A stretch of 64,000 nucleotides of DNA, taken from positions 1-64,000 of the forward strand of contig NZ_JAOQJI010000006.1 of assembly GCF_025567125.1 (NCBI RefSeq). The letters are read 5' to 3'. This DNA is from Phocaeicola fibrisolvens. Lineage in GTDB: Bacteria > Bacteroidota > Bacteroidia > Bacteroidales > Bacteroidaceae. The notes under the pieces were generated by a model. The model did no database searches. It saw only the letters and a list, made by a program, of their open reading frames with translations, and was not told the origin of the DNA. Of this stretch, positions 1 to 8,083 are shown in pieces (positions within the stretch are counted from its first letter, which is position 1; every line of letters starts with the position of its first letter). Position numbers and translations under genes: made by a program.

Positions 1-44
1 TTTTTTTGAGGAAAATCCAAACGACTTCAATCTGATATGAAACG

Positions 45-88
45 ACAGAGGCCATCTCAATTCATTTTGAGACGGCCTCTTCTGTTTT
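45..88 (+). terminator. Hairpin terminator of a gene left of the window
   Basis: Inverted repeat with arms at 47-60 and 67-80, about 13 of 14 positions paired (one A-C mismatch), a 6-base loop and a T-rich tail (tctgttttt). No gene is visible before it in the window, so it most likely ends a transcript entering from the left. Confidence 0.6.
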
Positions 89-156
89 TGTATGGGGCAA
101 GTAGAGATGATTCTCTTTTGTCCCATTCATTTTGGCAAAATGTCTTTATGAATATA

Positions 157-244
157 CCTCGACACATTCGTGCGGAGACCTCGTCACGTTGGTGATGAGG
201 CCTCATCACGTTCGTGTCAAGATATCGTCACGTTCGTGACGAGG
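157..244. repeat. Four tandem 22-bp imperfect palindromes
   Basis: Cores read CACATTCGTG, CACGTTGGTG, CACGTTCGTG and CACGTTCGTG at 163, 185, 207 and 229, exactly 22 bp apart. Each core sits between roughly complementary flanks (CCTCGT..GCGAGG type). The second and fourth units are the best dyads. The array ends directly against a candidate TAAATTTG promoter box at 245-252, so the last unit covers its -33 region. It could be a multi-site operator or a set of RNA hairpins. There are no spacers, so it is not CRISPR. Confidence 0.75.
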
Positions 245-252
245 TAAATTTG
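245..252 (+). promoter_or_regulatory. Candidate -7 promoter box (TAAATTTG)
   Basis: Fits the Bacteroidetes TAnnTTTG box and abuts the palindrome array. It would give a leader of roughly 145 bases before the sigma factor gene at 400. The remainder of the leader is AT-rich and shows no other clear element. Confidence 0.4.
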
Positions 253-399
253 AATGCAGTTGTTGGAAAATGAGTATAATACTTGGGATAACTTTATACC
301 AGCTTCCGGATTTTCATATTTTCTTTCAAAAAGTTTTTACTTTTGTGTAGTTTTTCTGATGGTTTTAGCGTCTAATGGTCAAAAACAAATTCATACGAT

Positions 400-879
400 A
401 TGAAAACATTGGATACTGCATTTGCGCAAATGGTCAAAGAGCATAAGAGTACTATTTATACGGTGTGTTTTATGTTCTCGAAAGATGCCGATGAAGTAAG
501 CGATCTTTTTCAGGAGGTGCTTATTAATCTTTGGAAGGGATATGATTCCTTCAAGAATCTCAGTAACGTCAACACATGGATATGGAAAGTGAGTTTCAAT
601 ACTTGCATTTCATGTGAACGGAAAAAGAAAAGGCGTGCTGTGGTGCCTTTGACCATGGATATCAATCTTTTTGAAGATAAAGATGAAAATTCCAAGCAGA
701 TTCGTCTGCTCTATGACCGTATTCATCGACTGAACCCTTTTGATCGTGCCATTGTCTTGTTGTGGCTGGAAAATATGAGCTATGAAGAAATCGGTGCTAT
801 TGTGGGGATTTCGACCAAAAATGTATCTGTACGTTTATATCGTATCAAGGAGGAGTTGAAAAAAATGTCGAACCATTAA
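400..879 (+). CDS. ECF-type RNA polymerase sigma factor
   Basis: The 159-residue protein has the two-domain layout of extracytoplasmic-function sigma factors. Region 2 spans about residues 10-75, with the DLFQEVLINLWKGYDSF stretch that contacts core polymerase and the -10 element. Region 4 spans about 105-155, with the helix-turn-helix MSYEEIGAIVGISTKNVSVR. There is no C-terminal extension. The next gene starts 11 bp after the stop and encodes a four-pass membrane protein, so the pair probably forms a sigma factor with a membrane-bound modulator. That partner is not a FecR-type anti-sigma factor and no TonB receptor follows, which argues against a SusC/FecI-type signalling system. The target regulon cannot be read from the window. 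The palindrome array upstream may regulate this operon. Confidence 0.9.
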   Translation: MKTLDTAFAQMVKEHKSTIYTVCFMFSKDADEVSDLFQEVLINLWKGYDSFKNLSNVNTWIWKVSFNTCISCERKKKRRAVVPLTMDINLFEDKDENSKQIRLLYDRIHRLNPFDRAIVLLWLENMSYEEIGAIVGISTKNVSVRLYRIKEELKKMSNH

Positions 880-890
880 AATGTGCTATC

Positions 891-1475
891 ATGGAAAATT
901 TTACAGATAAATTTGAATTAGACGAGATGAAGCAACAGATTCAGTTGTTGAAGGACAAGCTGGCTAAAGAAATCATCGTTAGTGAAAAATTGCTCAAAAA
1001 CTCTACACAAGACAAGATTGCCTATATTAATCGGAAGAAAAGGTTTATCTATTTTTTGATAGTTTTTGCTTTAGTCTATTGCAATACATTTTTCTTGCTG
1101 ATGGGATATTCGTGGGTTTTCTGTGCATTTACTTCTGTGTTTTTGATTATAGCTGGAATTTACCAGCGATATAGCCATAAGGGTGTCAGTATTGATTGCA
1201 TTTCAACGGGCAACTTGTTGGATATCAGCAAAGCATTGGTGCGGATGAACCAACTGAATTTAAGATGGCTTTATTTTGGTATTCCGTTTGCTTTGTGTTG
1301 GATTGTATGGTTTATGTTTGAAAGTTACTCGAAAGTGGGAGGCGAAATGATATGCTATGGAGGTAGTGTCGGTTTCGTATTGGGCGCTGTGGGAGGAATT
1401 CTGCATTGTGTTCATGTCCGTCGTAAGGCCAAAGAGGCAATTCGTGACATTGAAGAATACACCATAGATAATTGA
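891..1475 (+). CDS. Four-pass membrane protein, putative sigma factor partner
   Basis: The 194-residue protein begins with a charged, coiled-coil-like cytoplasmic segment (about 1-55, rich in K/E/L). Two hydrophobic helices follow at about 58-75 and 78-95, and another pair at about 125-145 and 152-175. The tail is basic and contains a Cys/His pair (LHCVHV). No enzymatic motif is visible. Its position 11 bp after an ECF sigma factor gene suggests it tethers or inhibits that factor, but it has no ZAS zinc motif and no FecR domain. Small membrane proteins of this kind often follow ECF genes in Bacteroides. The function assignment is inference from position only. Confidence 0.75.
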   Translation: MENFTDKFELDEMKQQIQLLKDKLAKEIIVSEKLLKNSTQDKIAYINRKKRFIYFLIVFALVYCNTFFLLMGYSWVFCAFTSVFLIIAGIYQRYSHKGVSIDCISTGNLLDISKALVRMNQLNLRWLYFGIPFALCWIVWFMFESYSKVGGEMICYGGSVGFVLGAVGGILHCVHVRRKAKEAIRDIEEYTIDN

Positions 1476-1540
1476 GCAATTACCGGTTGGTTTTCGTTGT
1501 ATCTGTCTTGAAAACTAGAGGCTGTTTCGATTTTGTTTTG

Positions 1541-1584
1541 AGCTGCCCCCAAAAAGTTTTGTGTTTAACTTTTGGGGGCAGTTT
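1541..1584 (+). terminator. Strong intrinsic terminator after the sigma factor operon
   Basis: Arms GCTGCCCCCAAAAAGTT and AACTTTTGGGGGCAG flank an 8-base loop, with one bulged A, followed by a T-rich tail. It lies 66 bp after the stop of the membrane protein gene. The 1585-1965 stretch carries no convincing gene. It holds one solitary 22-bp repeat unit and a sequence shared with 55989-56003. Confidence 0.75.
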
Positions 1585-1671
1585 AATTTGAGACAATATT
1601 CATTTTGTGCGGATTGGTCGAAGGTGATTTCATTTTGTTTTACTCATTTCTTCAAAGCACCTTCATGAAAT

Positions 1672-1697
1672 TACCTTGTCACGTTCATGTCGGGGTA
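1672..1697. repeat. Solitary copy of the 22-bp palindrome unit
   Basis: The segment ACCTTGTCACGTTCATG followed by TCGGGGTAA matches the unit of the array at 157-244 in core (CACGTTCATG against CACGTTCGTG) and in both flanks. As in the array, a TAA-type box (TAACTTGG) follows directly. Bases 1605-1883 could be read as a 92-codon frame, but it has no recognisable features. Confidence 0.5.
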
Positions 1698-1965
1698 ACT
1701 TGGTTTCTTTATCCTAGTGAAACGTCCATAGATTGGGGTTGGACTGGTATATTGGGATTAGTCTCTTTTAGGTATATAATGGAGGATTATAAGGAGAAGT
1801 TTGAAAGGATGATTATCTTTCAATTTATTCTATGTTTTTATAAATCAGTTGTGTATAGGTCTCCACATTTATATGAAATTTAAATTGGATGTATACTGAA
1901 AAATGAGTAGGTTTTGTTTGTTATTTTCATAATTTTTAGGTATTGATAAGCTTCTTTGGGTAGTT

Positions 1966-1973
1966 TACCTTTG
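1966..1973 (+). promoter_or_regulatory. Promoter -7 box (TACCTTTG) of the porin/imelysin operon
   Basis: Perfect TAnnTTTG box with a TTG at 1943-1945 about 20 bp upstream as the -33 element. The leader to the ATG at 1996 would be about 18-20 bases. This is the only good promoter seen before the 2-11 kb redox cluster. Confidence 0.7.
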
Positions 1974-1995
1974 CGATGTTCAAAATCGCAGAGAA

Positions 1996-3360
1996 ATGAA
2001 AAAAAAAGTTAGTTTATTTTTTACTATTCTTTGTTGTGTTGCAGGAACTGTTTCGGCTAGTGAAGTTGATTCGGTGCAGGTAGCAGGAGAATATGTGAAA
2101 ACAGCGGTGCAAAAGCAACGTGCAGATAAGGATGGATATACCCGTTTCCGTCTGGGAGGCTATGGAGAAGCTGTGGCCAGTTTTAAGGATTATGGCATCA
2201 ACCGTTATTACGGAAATCCAAATGGAAACACCCGTGATCATCGGAACACGATTTCTATTCCGCGCTTTGTGCTGGCAATGGATTATAAGTTTACTCCGAA
2301 ATGGATTCTGAGCGCAGAAATCGAATTTGAAGCCGGAGGAACCGGGTCTGCCATGGAGCTGGAGAACTCGGAAAACGGCGAATATGAAACGGAAATGGAA
2401 AAAGGGGGAGAAGTGGCCTTGGAGCAGTTTCATATCACCCGTCTTATTCATCCGGCTTTCAATGTGCGGGCGGGACACATGATTGTGCCGGTGGGACTGA
2501 CCAATGCACATCACGAGCCGATTAATTTCTTCGGTACAGTGCGACCGGAGGGTGAAACCACCATCCTGCCTTCTACCTGGCATGAAACGGGTATTGAGTT
2601 TTTCGGTACGTTGGGAAAAGGATATGCTACTTTCGACTATCAGGTGCTGGTGGTGGCTGGACTGAATGCCAACGGATTCGACCGGAATACTTGGGTTGCC
2701 AGCGGTAAGCAGGGCTTGTTTGAGGAAGATAATTTCAACTCTCCGGGTTATGTGTTTCGTGTAGATTACCGTGGAGTGCCGGGACTGCGTGTGGGAGGTT
2801 CTTTTTATTATTGTGCCAATACGGCAGGTAATTCCGACAAACCCAATTTCTACGAGGGACAGAAAGCACCGCTACGAATTTATTCAGGCGACTTGCAGTA
2901 CAAGAATGACTATGTGACCGCACGTGCCAATGTGGTCTATGGTAGCCTGAGCAACTCCAAGTTTATTAGCAGCAAGAATGTCCGTTTGTCGAACAATGCT
3001 TCTTACAGCCGCGTGGTTCCGGTAGCTAAAAATGCGGTCAGCTATGCCGGAGAGGTGGGTGTGAATCTGCGTTCCATTTTCAATCACAATCCCAAAGTTC
3101 CTGTGATTTATCCGTTTGCCCGCTATGAATATTATAATCCGCAAGAAAAAGGAGAAGCCGGGCAGACCATGGACTTGCGTAACAAGGTCAGCATGTGGGT
3201 GGCCGGATTGAATTGGTTTGCTCTGCCTAATCTGGTGGTGAAGGCAGACTATACTACCCGTCAGATTGGTACGGGAAAGATGTTCGGAACCGGACCGTAT
3301 ACCAGTGAAAATGAGTTTTCCATTGGCTTGGCCTATATCGGCTGGTTTTTCAAGAAATGA
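1996..3360 (+). CDS. Outer-membrane porin-like beta-barrel protein
   Basis: The 454-residue precursor has a signal peptide (about 1-21, ending TVSA/SEV). A long run of amphipathic strands ends in an aromatic-rich C-terminus (IGWFFKK). The pattern resembles the phosphate-selective porin O/P-like barrels that Bacteroidetes use as general or substrate-selective pores: strands such as FRLGGYGEA, long acidic loops, and a conserved HMIVPVGLTN-like stretch about 170 residues in. It is the first gene of a run of same-strand genes. The imelysin lipoprotein begins about 26 bp downstream. The neighbours suggest it admits or captures the metal or redox substrate handled by that cluster. The substrate is not readable from the sequence. 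Confidence 0.8.
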   Translation: MKKKVSLFFTILCCVAGTVSASEVDSVQVAGEYVKTAVQKQRADKDGYTRFRLGGYGEAVASFKDYGINRYYGNPNGNTRDHRNTISIPRFVLAMDYKFTPKWILSAEIEFEAGGTGSAMELENSENGEYETEMEKGGEVALEQFHITRLIHPAFNVRAGHMIVPVGLTNAHHEPINFFGTVRPEGETTILPSTWHETGIEFFGTLGKGYATFDYQVLVVAGLNANGFDRNTWVASGKQGLFEEDNFNSPGYVFRVDYRGVPGLRVGGSFYYCANTAGNSDKPNFYEGQKAPLRIYSGDLQYKNDYVTARANVVYGSLSNSKFISSKNVRLSNNASYSRVVPVAKNAVSYAGEVGVNLRSIFNHNPKVPVIYPFARYEYYNPQEKGEAGQTMDLRNKVSMWVAGLNWFALPNLVVKADYTTRQIGTGKMFGTGPYTSENEFSIGLAYIGWFFKK

Positions 3361-3385
3361 TTTATTAACTCCTAAAAAAACTATT

Positions 3386-4570
3386 ATGTATATGAAAAAG
3401 AATTTCTTTTATGCGGCAGCCTTGGCAATGGGGCTGACCTTTTCGATGACAGCGTGCAGTAACGAAGACACACCGACAGAACCGACCGATGCGGCCAACA
3501 TTGATTATACGTCGGAAAACGCGACGAGCTGGAACAACTATATGAAGGCAGTGGTTACCTTGCTTCGTAAAGATGCTTCCGACTTGTACGGGTACTGGGC
3601 TACCAGTTACAAAGGAGGTGAAAGTTATGCCGTAACCTTTAAAAATCATGGGGCACCGTTTAACAGTGCAGGTTCTTGCGTGCAGCAAGTGATAGACGGT
3701 TGTGTAGATATTGCCAATGAGGTGGGAGAAACAAAAATCGGTGACCCGTATTCCAAATACCAGGCAGGGAAGGTGACAGAAGCCCTCTATGCGGTAGAAT
3801 CCTGGTATAGCTGGCATTCGCGCGAAGACTATTCCAATAACATCGTATCTATCTGTAATGCTTTCTGCGGCGTGCGCAGTGAGGCTTTGATTAGCGGAGC
3901 CGCTATTGATAAAACTCAGGTGGCCGCGCAATCCTTGTACACGGTATTGGTGAGCAACGGGCAGCAGGAACTGGCAGATAATACATTGTCGGCCATCAAG
4001 AATGCTTACGATAAGATTTTAGCCATCCCACAACCGTTCCGTAACCATATCAACAGCGAACAGAGTCTGGCGGCTCAGGAAGCTTGCAGTGAACTGAGTG
4101 TCTTGTTGAAAGATAAGGTAAAACCGGCTTGTGATGCATTGTCGGAAGCAGTGCTGAGTCCGGTGGTAAAGAACTACGTGGATGTAGTGGTATTACCCAC
4201 CTATTCAGACCTGAAAGACAGAGTGGCTACTTTGTATGACAAGGTGAATACGCTGGCAGCCAACCCAACCAATCAGGCTTTCAAGGATGCCTGTGATGCT
4301 TGGATTACTGCCCGTGAACCATGGGAAAAGAGTGAGGCTTTCTTGTTTGGTCCGGTAGCCGATCAAGGGCTTGACCCGAACATGGACAGCTGGCCGCTTG
4401 ACCAAGCTGCCATCGTGAACATCCTGAATTCAGGAGATTACAGCCAGATGGAATGGAGTGGCGACTACTCTGAAGACAGTGAAGCCATTTCCGCCGCACA
4501 GAATGTACGTGGTTTCCATACCCTGGAATTCCTGTTGTTCAAAGACGGACAAGCACGTACGGTAGATTAA
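3386..4570 (+). CDS. Imelysin-like lipoprotein, circularly permuted type (metal/iron uptake)
   Basis: The 394-residue lipoprotein has a signal peptide ending in the lipobox SMTAC (Cys about residue 27). It carries the family's GxHxxE motif as GFHTLE near the C-terminus and the companion WEKSEAFLFGP motif about 65 residues earlier. The usual second half of the fold (ES.YSwhSreDYsnNI, ending in an FCG turn) lies before these motifs, at about residues 125-165. This is the circularly permuted order known from a crystallised Bacteroides ovatus imelysin. The family was once classed as peptidase M75 but is now thought to bind metal in iron uptake. ATG 3386 is preferred over a longer in-frame reading that starts inside the porin gene. 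It is followed by the di-haem oxidoreductase, the usual genomic partner. Confidence 0.88.
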   Translation: MYMKKNFFYAAALAMGLTFSMTACSNEDTPTEPTDAANIDYTSENATSWNNYMKAVVTLLRKDASDLYGYWATSYKGGESYAVTFKNHGAPFNSAGSCVQQVIDGCVDIANEVGETKIGDPYSKYQAGKVTEALYAVESWYSWHSREDYSNNIVSICNAFCGVRSEALISGAAIDKTQVAAQSLYTVLVSNGQQELADNTLSAIKNAYDKILAIPQPFRNHINSEQSLAAQEACSELSVLLKDKVKPACDALSEAVLSPVVKNYVDVVVLPTYSDLKDRVATLYDKVNTLAANPTNQAFKDACDAWITAREPWEKSEAFLFGPVADQGLDPNMDSWPLDQAAIVNILNSGDYSQMEWSGDYSEDSEAISAAQNVRGFHTLEFLLFKDGQARTVD

Positions 4571-4668
4571 GCATTAAGACAAATTTTTGATGAATGACAG
4601 GCAGGGGAGTAAAGAAGGGGAAGCCCTCCTTTGCTTCCTCTGTATGTTTCCGAAAAAGAGAAGAATAA

Positions 4669-6093
4669 ATGAGAATAGTAAAACTTTTGTTATACGGACT
4701 TTTTCCCTGTCTTCTATGGAGCTGTGAGAAAGAAGGAACCGACCAGCAGTACGTGGAGGTGCCGGAAGGCTTTGCACTGTCAGCCGGTACGGCTACCAAT
4801 TTTCTGACTTCTTCGAAAGCTTACGACTTTGAAGCGTCGTGGCTGTCGGGTATTTACAGCAGCCGTTTCAACGATGGAGATGGATTGTATGACGATGTGC
4901 GTACCAGTAGTAACCAGGATGGTGGATTAGGTCCCGTGTATGCCGGTTATTCCTGTGGAAGCTGTCACCGCAATGCCGGACGTACCAAGCCTACCTTGTG
5001 GAGTGAAGGTGGCTCAGGAAATTACGGTTTTTCTTCCATGTTGGTGTATATCACCCGAAAGAACGGAGCCTTCTTCCAGAACTATGGGCGTGTGCTTCAT
5101 GACCAGGCCATTTATGGGGTGAAGCCGGAGGGGAAATTGTCTGTGAAGTATGACTACCAGACATTCGAATTTCCCGATGGAGAAACTTATGAGCTTTGCA
5201 AGCCAACCTATACCATTACGGAGTGGTATGCCGACAGTATCCGTCCGGAAGATTTGTTCTGTTCTGTCCGTATACCGTTACGTCATGTGGGGATGGGGCA
5301 GATGATGGCACTCGACCAGAAAGAAATCGAAGCATTGGCTGCCAAAAGTAATTACCCCGAATACGGCATTAGCGGACGGTGTAATTATATCAGTGAGCGT
5401 GGAGTAACTCGTCTGGGACTTTCGGGCAACAAGGCACAGCATGCCGATTTGACGGTGGAATTAGGATTTTCCAGTGACATGGGAGTGACCAACAGCCGTT
5501 ATCCCGAGGAAATTTGTGAGGGACAGATACAGATGGACCAGGGCAGTATGATGGGACTTTCGTACGACCAGTTGGACGTGTCGACCGAGGACATGGAGGA
5601 TGTGGATTTGTATATGCACTGTCTGGGTGTGCCGGCCCGCCGGAATGTGAATGATCCGCAGGTACAGAAAGGAGAACAGAAATTCTATGAGGCGAAATGC
5701 CATCTTTGCCATGTGACTACGCTGCACACAAAAGTAAGAGGAGCTACACTGCTGAATGGTACGGAACTGCCGTGGTTGGGCAATCAGACCATCCATCCGT
5801 ATTCTGATTTTCTGCTGCATGATATGGGGTCGGAAATTATGGGTGTGGGTTTGAACGACAATTACGTAAGTGGTCTGGCCCGGGGTAATGAATGGCGTAC
5901 CACTCCATTATGGGGCATCGGCTTGCAGGAAGTGGTGAACGGACATACCTATTTTCTGCACGACGGACGTGCACGTAACCTCGTAGAGGCTATCATGTGG
6001 CACGGAGGAGAGGCGGAAGCTTCGAAAAACTTGTTTAAGCGCATGAGTAAGGAAGACCGTGATGCCTTGATTGCGTTTTTAAATTCACTTTAA
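4669..6093 (+). CDS. Di-haem oxidoreductase family lipoprotein (DUF1111 type)
   Basis: The 474-residue protein has a short lipoprotein signal with a Cys at residue 19 (LLWSCEKE). Two c-type haem motifs are visible: CGSCH at about residue 98 and CHLCH about 250 residues later. The C-terminal stretch with FLHDGRARNLVEAI and MWHGGEA is typical of the di-haem oxidoreductase (MauG/cytochrome-peroxidase-related) family that pairs with imelysins. It sits on the periplasmic or surface face and would need cytochrome c maturation, supplied by the CcsBA gene four genes downstream. The likely role is electron transfer to or from the metal bound by the imelysin. The redox partner and the direction of electron flow are unknown. 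Confidence 0.88.
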   Translation: MRIVKLLLYGLFPCLLWSCEKEGTDQQYVEVPEGFALSAGTATNFLTSSKAYDFEASWLSGIYSSRFNDGDGLYDDVRTSSNQDGGLGPVYAGYSCGSCHRNAGRTKPTLWSEGGSGNYGFSSMLVYITRKNGAFFQNYGRVLHDQAIYGVKPEGKLSVKYDYQTFEFPDGETYELCKPTYTITEWYADSIRPEDLFCSVRIPLRHVGMGQMMALDQKEIEALAAKSNYPEYGISGRCNYISERGVTRLGLSGNKAQHADLTVELGFSSDMGVTNSRYPEEICEGQIQMDQGSMMGLSYDQLDVSTEDMEDVDLYMHCLGVPARRNVNDPQVQKGEQKFYEAKCHLCHVTTLHTKVRGATLLNGTELPWLGNQTIHPYSDFLLHDMGSEIMGVGLNDNYVSGLARGNEWRTTPLWGIGLQEVVNGHTYFLHDGRARNLVEAIMWHGGEAEASKNLFKRMSKEDRDALIAFLNSL

Positions 6094-6119
6094 TCATTAA
6101 GTATAGAAACTGATAACTT

Positions 6120-7334
6120 ATGAAAAAAATACTGACTGCCTTGTGTCTGTCTGCGTTAATGCCATTGACAGCACTGGCACAACATGAAGAGGATACGGAA
6201 AATGGTATCGTGTCGTTGGCTGGGAGAGAAGGATTTACCATCGCTTCTAAGAAAGGAGATTTTGTGTTCAAGCCTTATCTGTTAGTGCAGACAAGTGCCA
6301 ACTTCAACTGGTATGATGATGAAGGACTGGACAAGGCCTATAATCAGGACAATGTGGCTAACTCAGGCTTTGCTATTCCTTATGCAGTGTTGGGCTTTAC
6401 AGGGAAAGCCTTTGGCAAAGTGTCGTTCAATCTGTCACTGAATGCAGCGGCTACGGGCGCAGCCTTGTTGCAGCAGGCTTGGTTCGATGTGGAGCTGAAA
6501 AAACAGTTTTCTATCCGCGTAGGTAAGTTTAAAACTCCTTTTTCGCATGCTTACCTGACTACGTTGGGAGAAACTTTGATGCCCTCCTTGCCGTTGTCGC
6601 TGACCGCTCCGGTGATTCTGCCCTATTCGTTGAATGCCGTGACTCCCAATATCGGAACGGGATTCGACTTGGGAGTGGAAGTACACGGTCTGCTGGCAGA
6701 CAAGTTTGGTTATGAAGTGGGATTATTCAATGGTACAGGTATTTCAGTGAATACGGCAGGAAAGACGTTCAGTGATGACTGGCACATTCCTTCCTTGCTT
6801 TATGCCGGACGTTTTACCTACATGCCCAAAGGAGTGATGCCCTCTACACAGGGAAATCCTAATCGTCTGAATGAAGACAAGCTGATGCTGGGAGTATCCA
6901 CCTCATTGAATGTGGAGAGTGAGAACGAAAGTACGAACGATTACCGTGCCGGACTGGAGTTTGCCATGTTGAAAAGAAAACTCTATCTGGGAGCGGAAAT
7001 GTATTACATGCACGTGGGCTTTACCAAACGGCAGAAGATTGACCGGGGGTATCACTATCTGGGGGGATACGTGCAGGGAGGCTATTTCGTGACTTCCCGC
7101 TTGCAAGCTACGGCACGTTATGATTTCTTTAACCGCAACGGAATGGATACAAACGGGTTCATGAATATGCCGGCCGTGGGAGTGAACTACTTCTTTAAAG
7201 GCTGCAATCTGAAATTACAGGCTATGTATCAGTTTGTAGGGCGCTGGGGGCACGATACACAACTTGACCGCGACAATGACGACTTGGGAATAGCGACCCA
7301 TAATGCCACGGTGATGCTTCAGTACACGTTCTAA
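6120..7334 (+). CDS. Second outer-membrane beta-barrel (porin-like)
   Basis: The 404-residue protein has a cleavable signal peptide (ending TALAQ, about residue 21). Repeated amphipathic strands follow, and the protein ends in LQYTF, the terminal-Phe signature recognised by the BAM machinery. Motifs such as IRVGKFKTPFSHAYL resemble the phosphate-selective porin O/P family, as in the first barrel of the operon, but the two are clearly different proteins. The spacing of 26 bp to the di-haem oxidoreductase and 13 bp to the next lipoprotein indicates one transcript. It may be the outer-membrane partner of the cytochromes. The selectivity is unknown. Confidence 0.8.
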   Translation: MKKILTALCLSALMPLTALAQHEEDTENGIVSLAGREGFTIASKKGDFVFKPYLLVQTSANFNWYDDEGLDKAYNQDNVANSGFAIPYAVLGFTGKAFGKVSFNLSLNAAATGAALLQQAWFDVELKKQFSIRVGKFKTPFSHAYLTTLGETLMPSLPLSLTAPVILPYSLNAVTPNIGTGFDLGVEVHGLLADKFGYEVGLFNGTGISVNTAGKTFSDDWHIPSLLYAGRFTYMPKGVMPSTQGNPNRLNEDKLMLGVSTSLNVESENESTNDYRAGLEFAMLKRKLYLGAEMYYMHVGFTKRQKIDRGYHYLGGYVQGGYFVTSRLQATARYDFFNRNGMDTNGFMNMPAVGVNYFFKGCNLKLQAMYQFVGRWGHDTQLDRDNDDLGIATHNATVMLQYTF

Positions 7335-7347
7335 AGAGGAGGGTGTG

Positions 7348-8070
7348 ATGAAAAGAAAGGTGTATGGATGGATACTCTTGGGGCTGGGAATCCTATGGCT
7401 GGTTTCTTGCGACGAAGGACGTATCTATGAGGCAGTGCCTGATACGGCAGAAGGCGGACGTACGGTGAAGTTCACCGGAAAGGTAACGGGTATGGATACC
7501 TGGCCTTCCGGATATACGGTAGCCGTGGCCGGTTTTGATGCGAAAAGTGAATATGCACTGACTTCTGCCAATGTGATGCCTTCACAGGCAGGAGAAGATG
7601 GTACGGTGCAGGTGGTGATGTCGGGAGTGACAGATGAAGTCACTCAAATCGAATTGTGCGTGATTAACCGCATTCGAGAGCGGGTAGTGACCTTTGCCAG
7701 GGTCGATTGCTCGGAAACGGCAGAAGACACGATTCGTATGGACGTGGGTGAACAGCAAGTCGGCATGTTCCAGGCTGTGCAGCAGCAGGTGTTTGACTCC
7801 CGCTGTGCCAGTTGCCATGGAGGAAGTACTTCAGCGGCAGGACACTTGTTTCTGACTGCAGGAAAAAGCTATGAACAGCTGGTAAATGTCCCGTCTGTAG
7901 TGAATCCGGAAGTCATGAGGGTGAAACCGACAGATACGGAAAACAGCTTTCTGTATCAGGTACTGCATGAAAACGGTCATGTGCACCATGACCATCAGGA
8001 CATTCTTTCGGCTGAGCCGGTATTATTGAACTTGATAGATGATTGGATAAATGGAGGTGCCAAACCTTGA
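7348..8070 (+). CDS. Mono-haem cytochrome c lipoprotein
   Basis: The 240-residue protein has a lipobox (LWLVSC, Cys about residue 21). An immunoglobulin-like or beta-rich N-terminal half contains no Cys pair. A small C-terminal cytochrome c domain carries one CASCH haem site at about residue 152, with flanking FDSRCASCHGG and YQLV-type helices. It resembles the single-haem domain found in planctomycete-type and Bacteroidetes surface cytochromes. ATG 7348 is chosen over GTG three bases earlier. A His-rich stretch (ENGHVHHDHQD) near the C-terminus could supply a distal ligand or bind metal. It is likely an electron shuttle for the di-haem protein in the same operon. Confidence 0.82.
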   Translation: MKRKVYGWILLGLGILWLVSCDEGRIYEAVPDTAEGGRTVKFTGKVTGMDTWPSGYTVAVAGFDAKSEYALTSANVMPSQAGEDGTVQVVMSGVTDEVTQIELCVINRIRERVVTFARVDCSETAEDTIRMDVGEQQVGMFQAVQQQVFDSRCASCHGGSTSAAGHLFLTAGKSYEQLVNVPSVVNPEVMRVKPTDTENSFLYQVLHENGHVHHDHQDILSAEPVLLNLIDDWINGGAKP

Positions 8071-8083
8071 ATATTAAAATAGT

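Noticed and set aside
157..244. CRISPR array
   Set aside because: The 22-bp units are contiguous and palindromic with no variable spacers, and no cas genes are near.
1605..1883. 92-codon plus-strand frame
   Set aside because: No signal, domain or promoter, unusual composition, and it overlaps a repeat unit; not credible as a gene.
2014..2583. Long minus-strand frames inside the porin gene
   Set aside because: They are reverse-strand readings of a clear coding gene with no recognisable domain.
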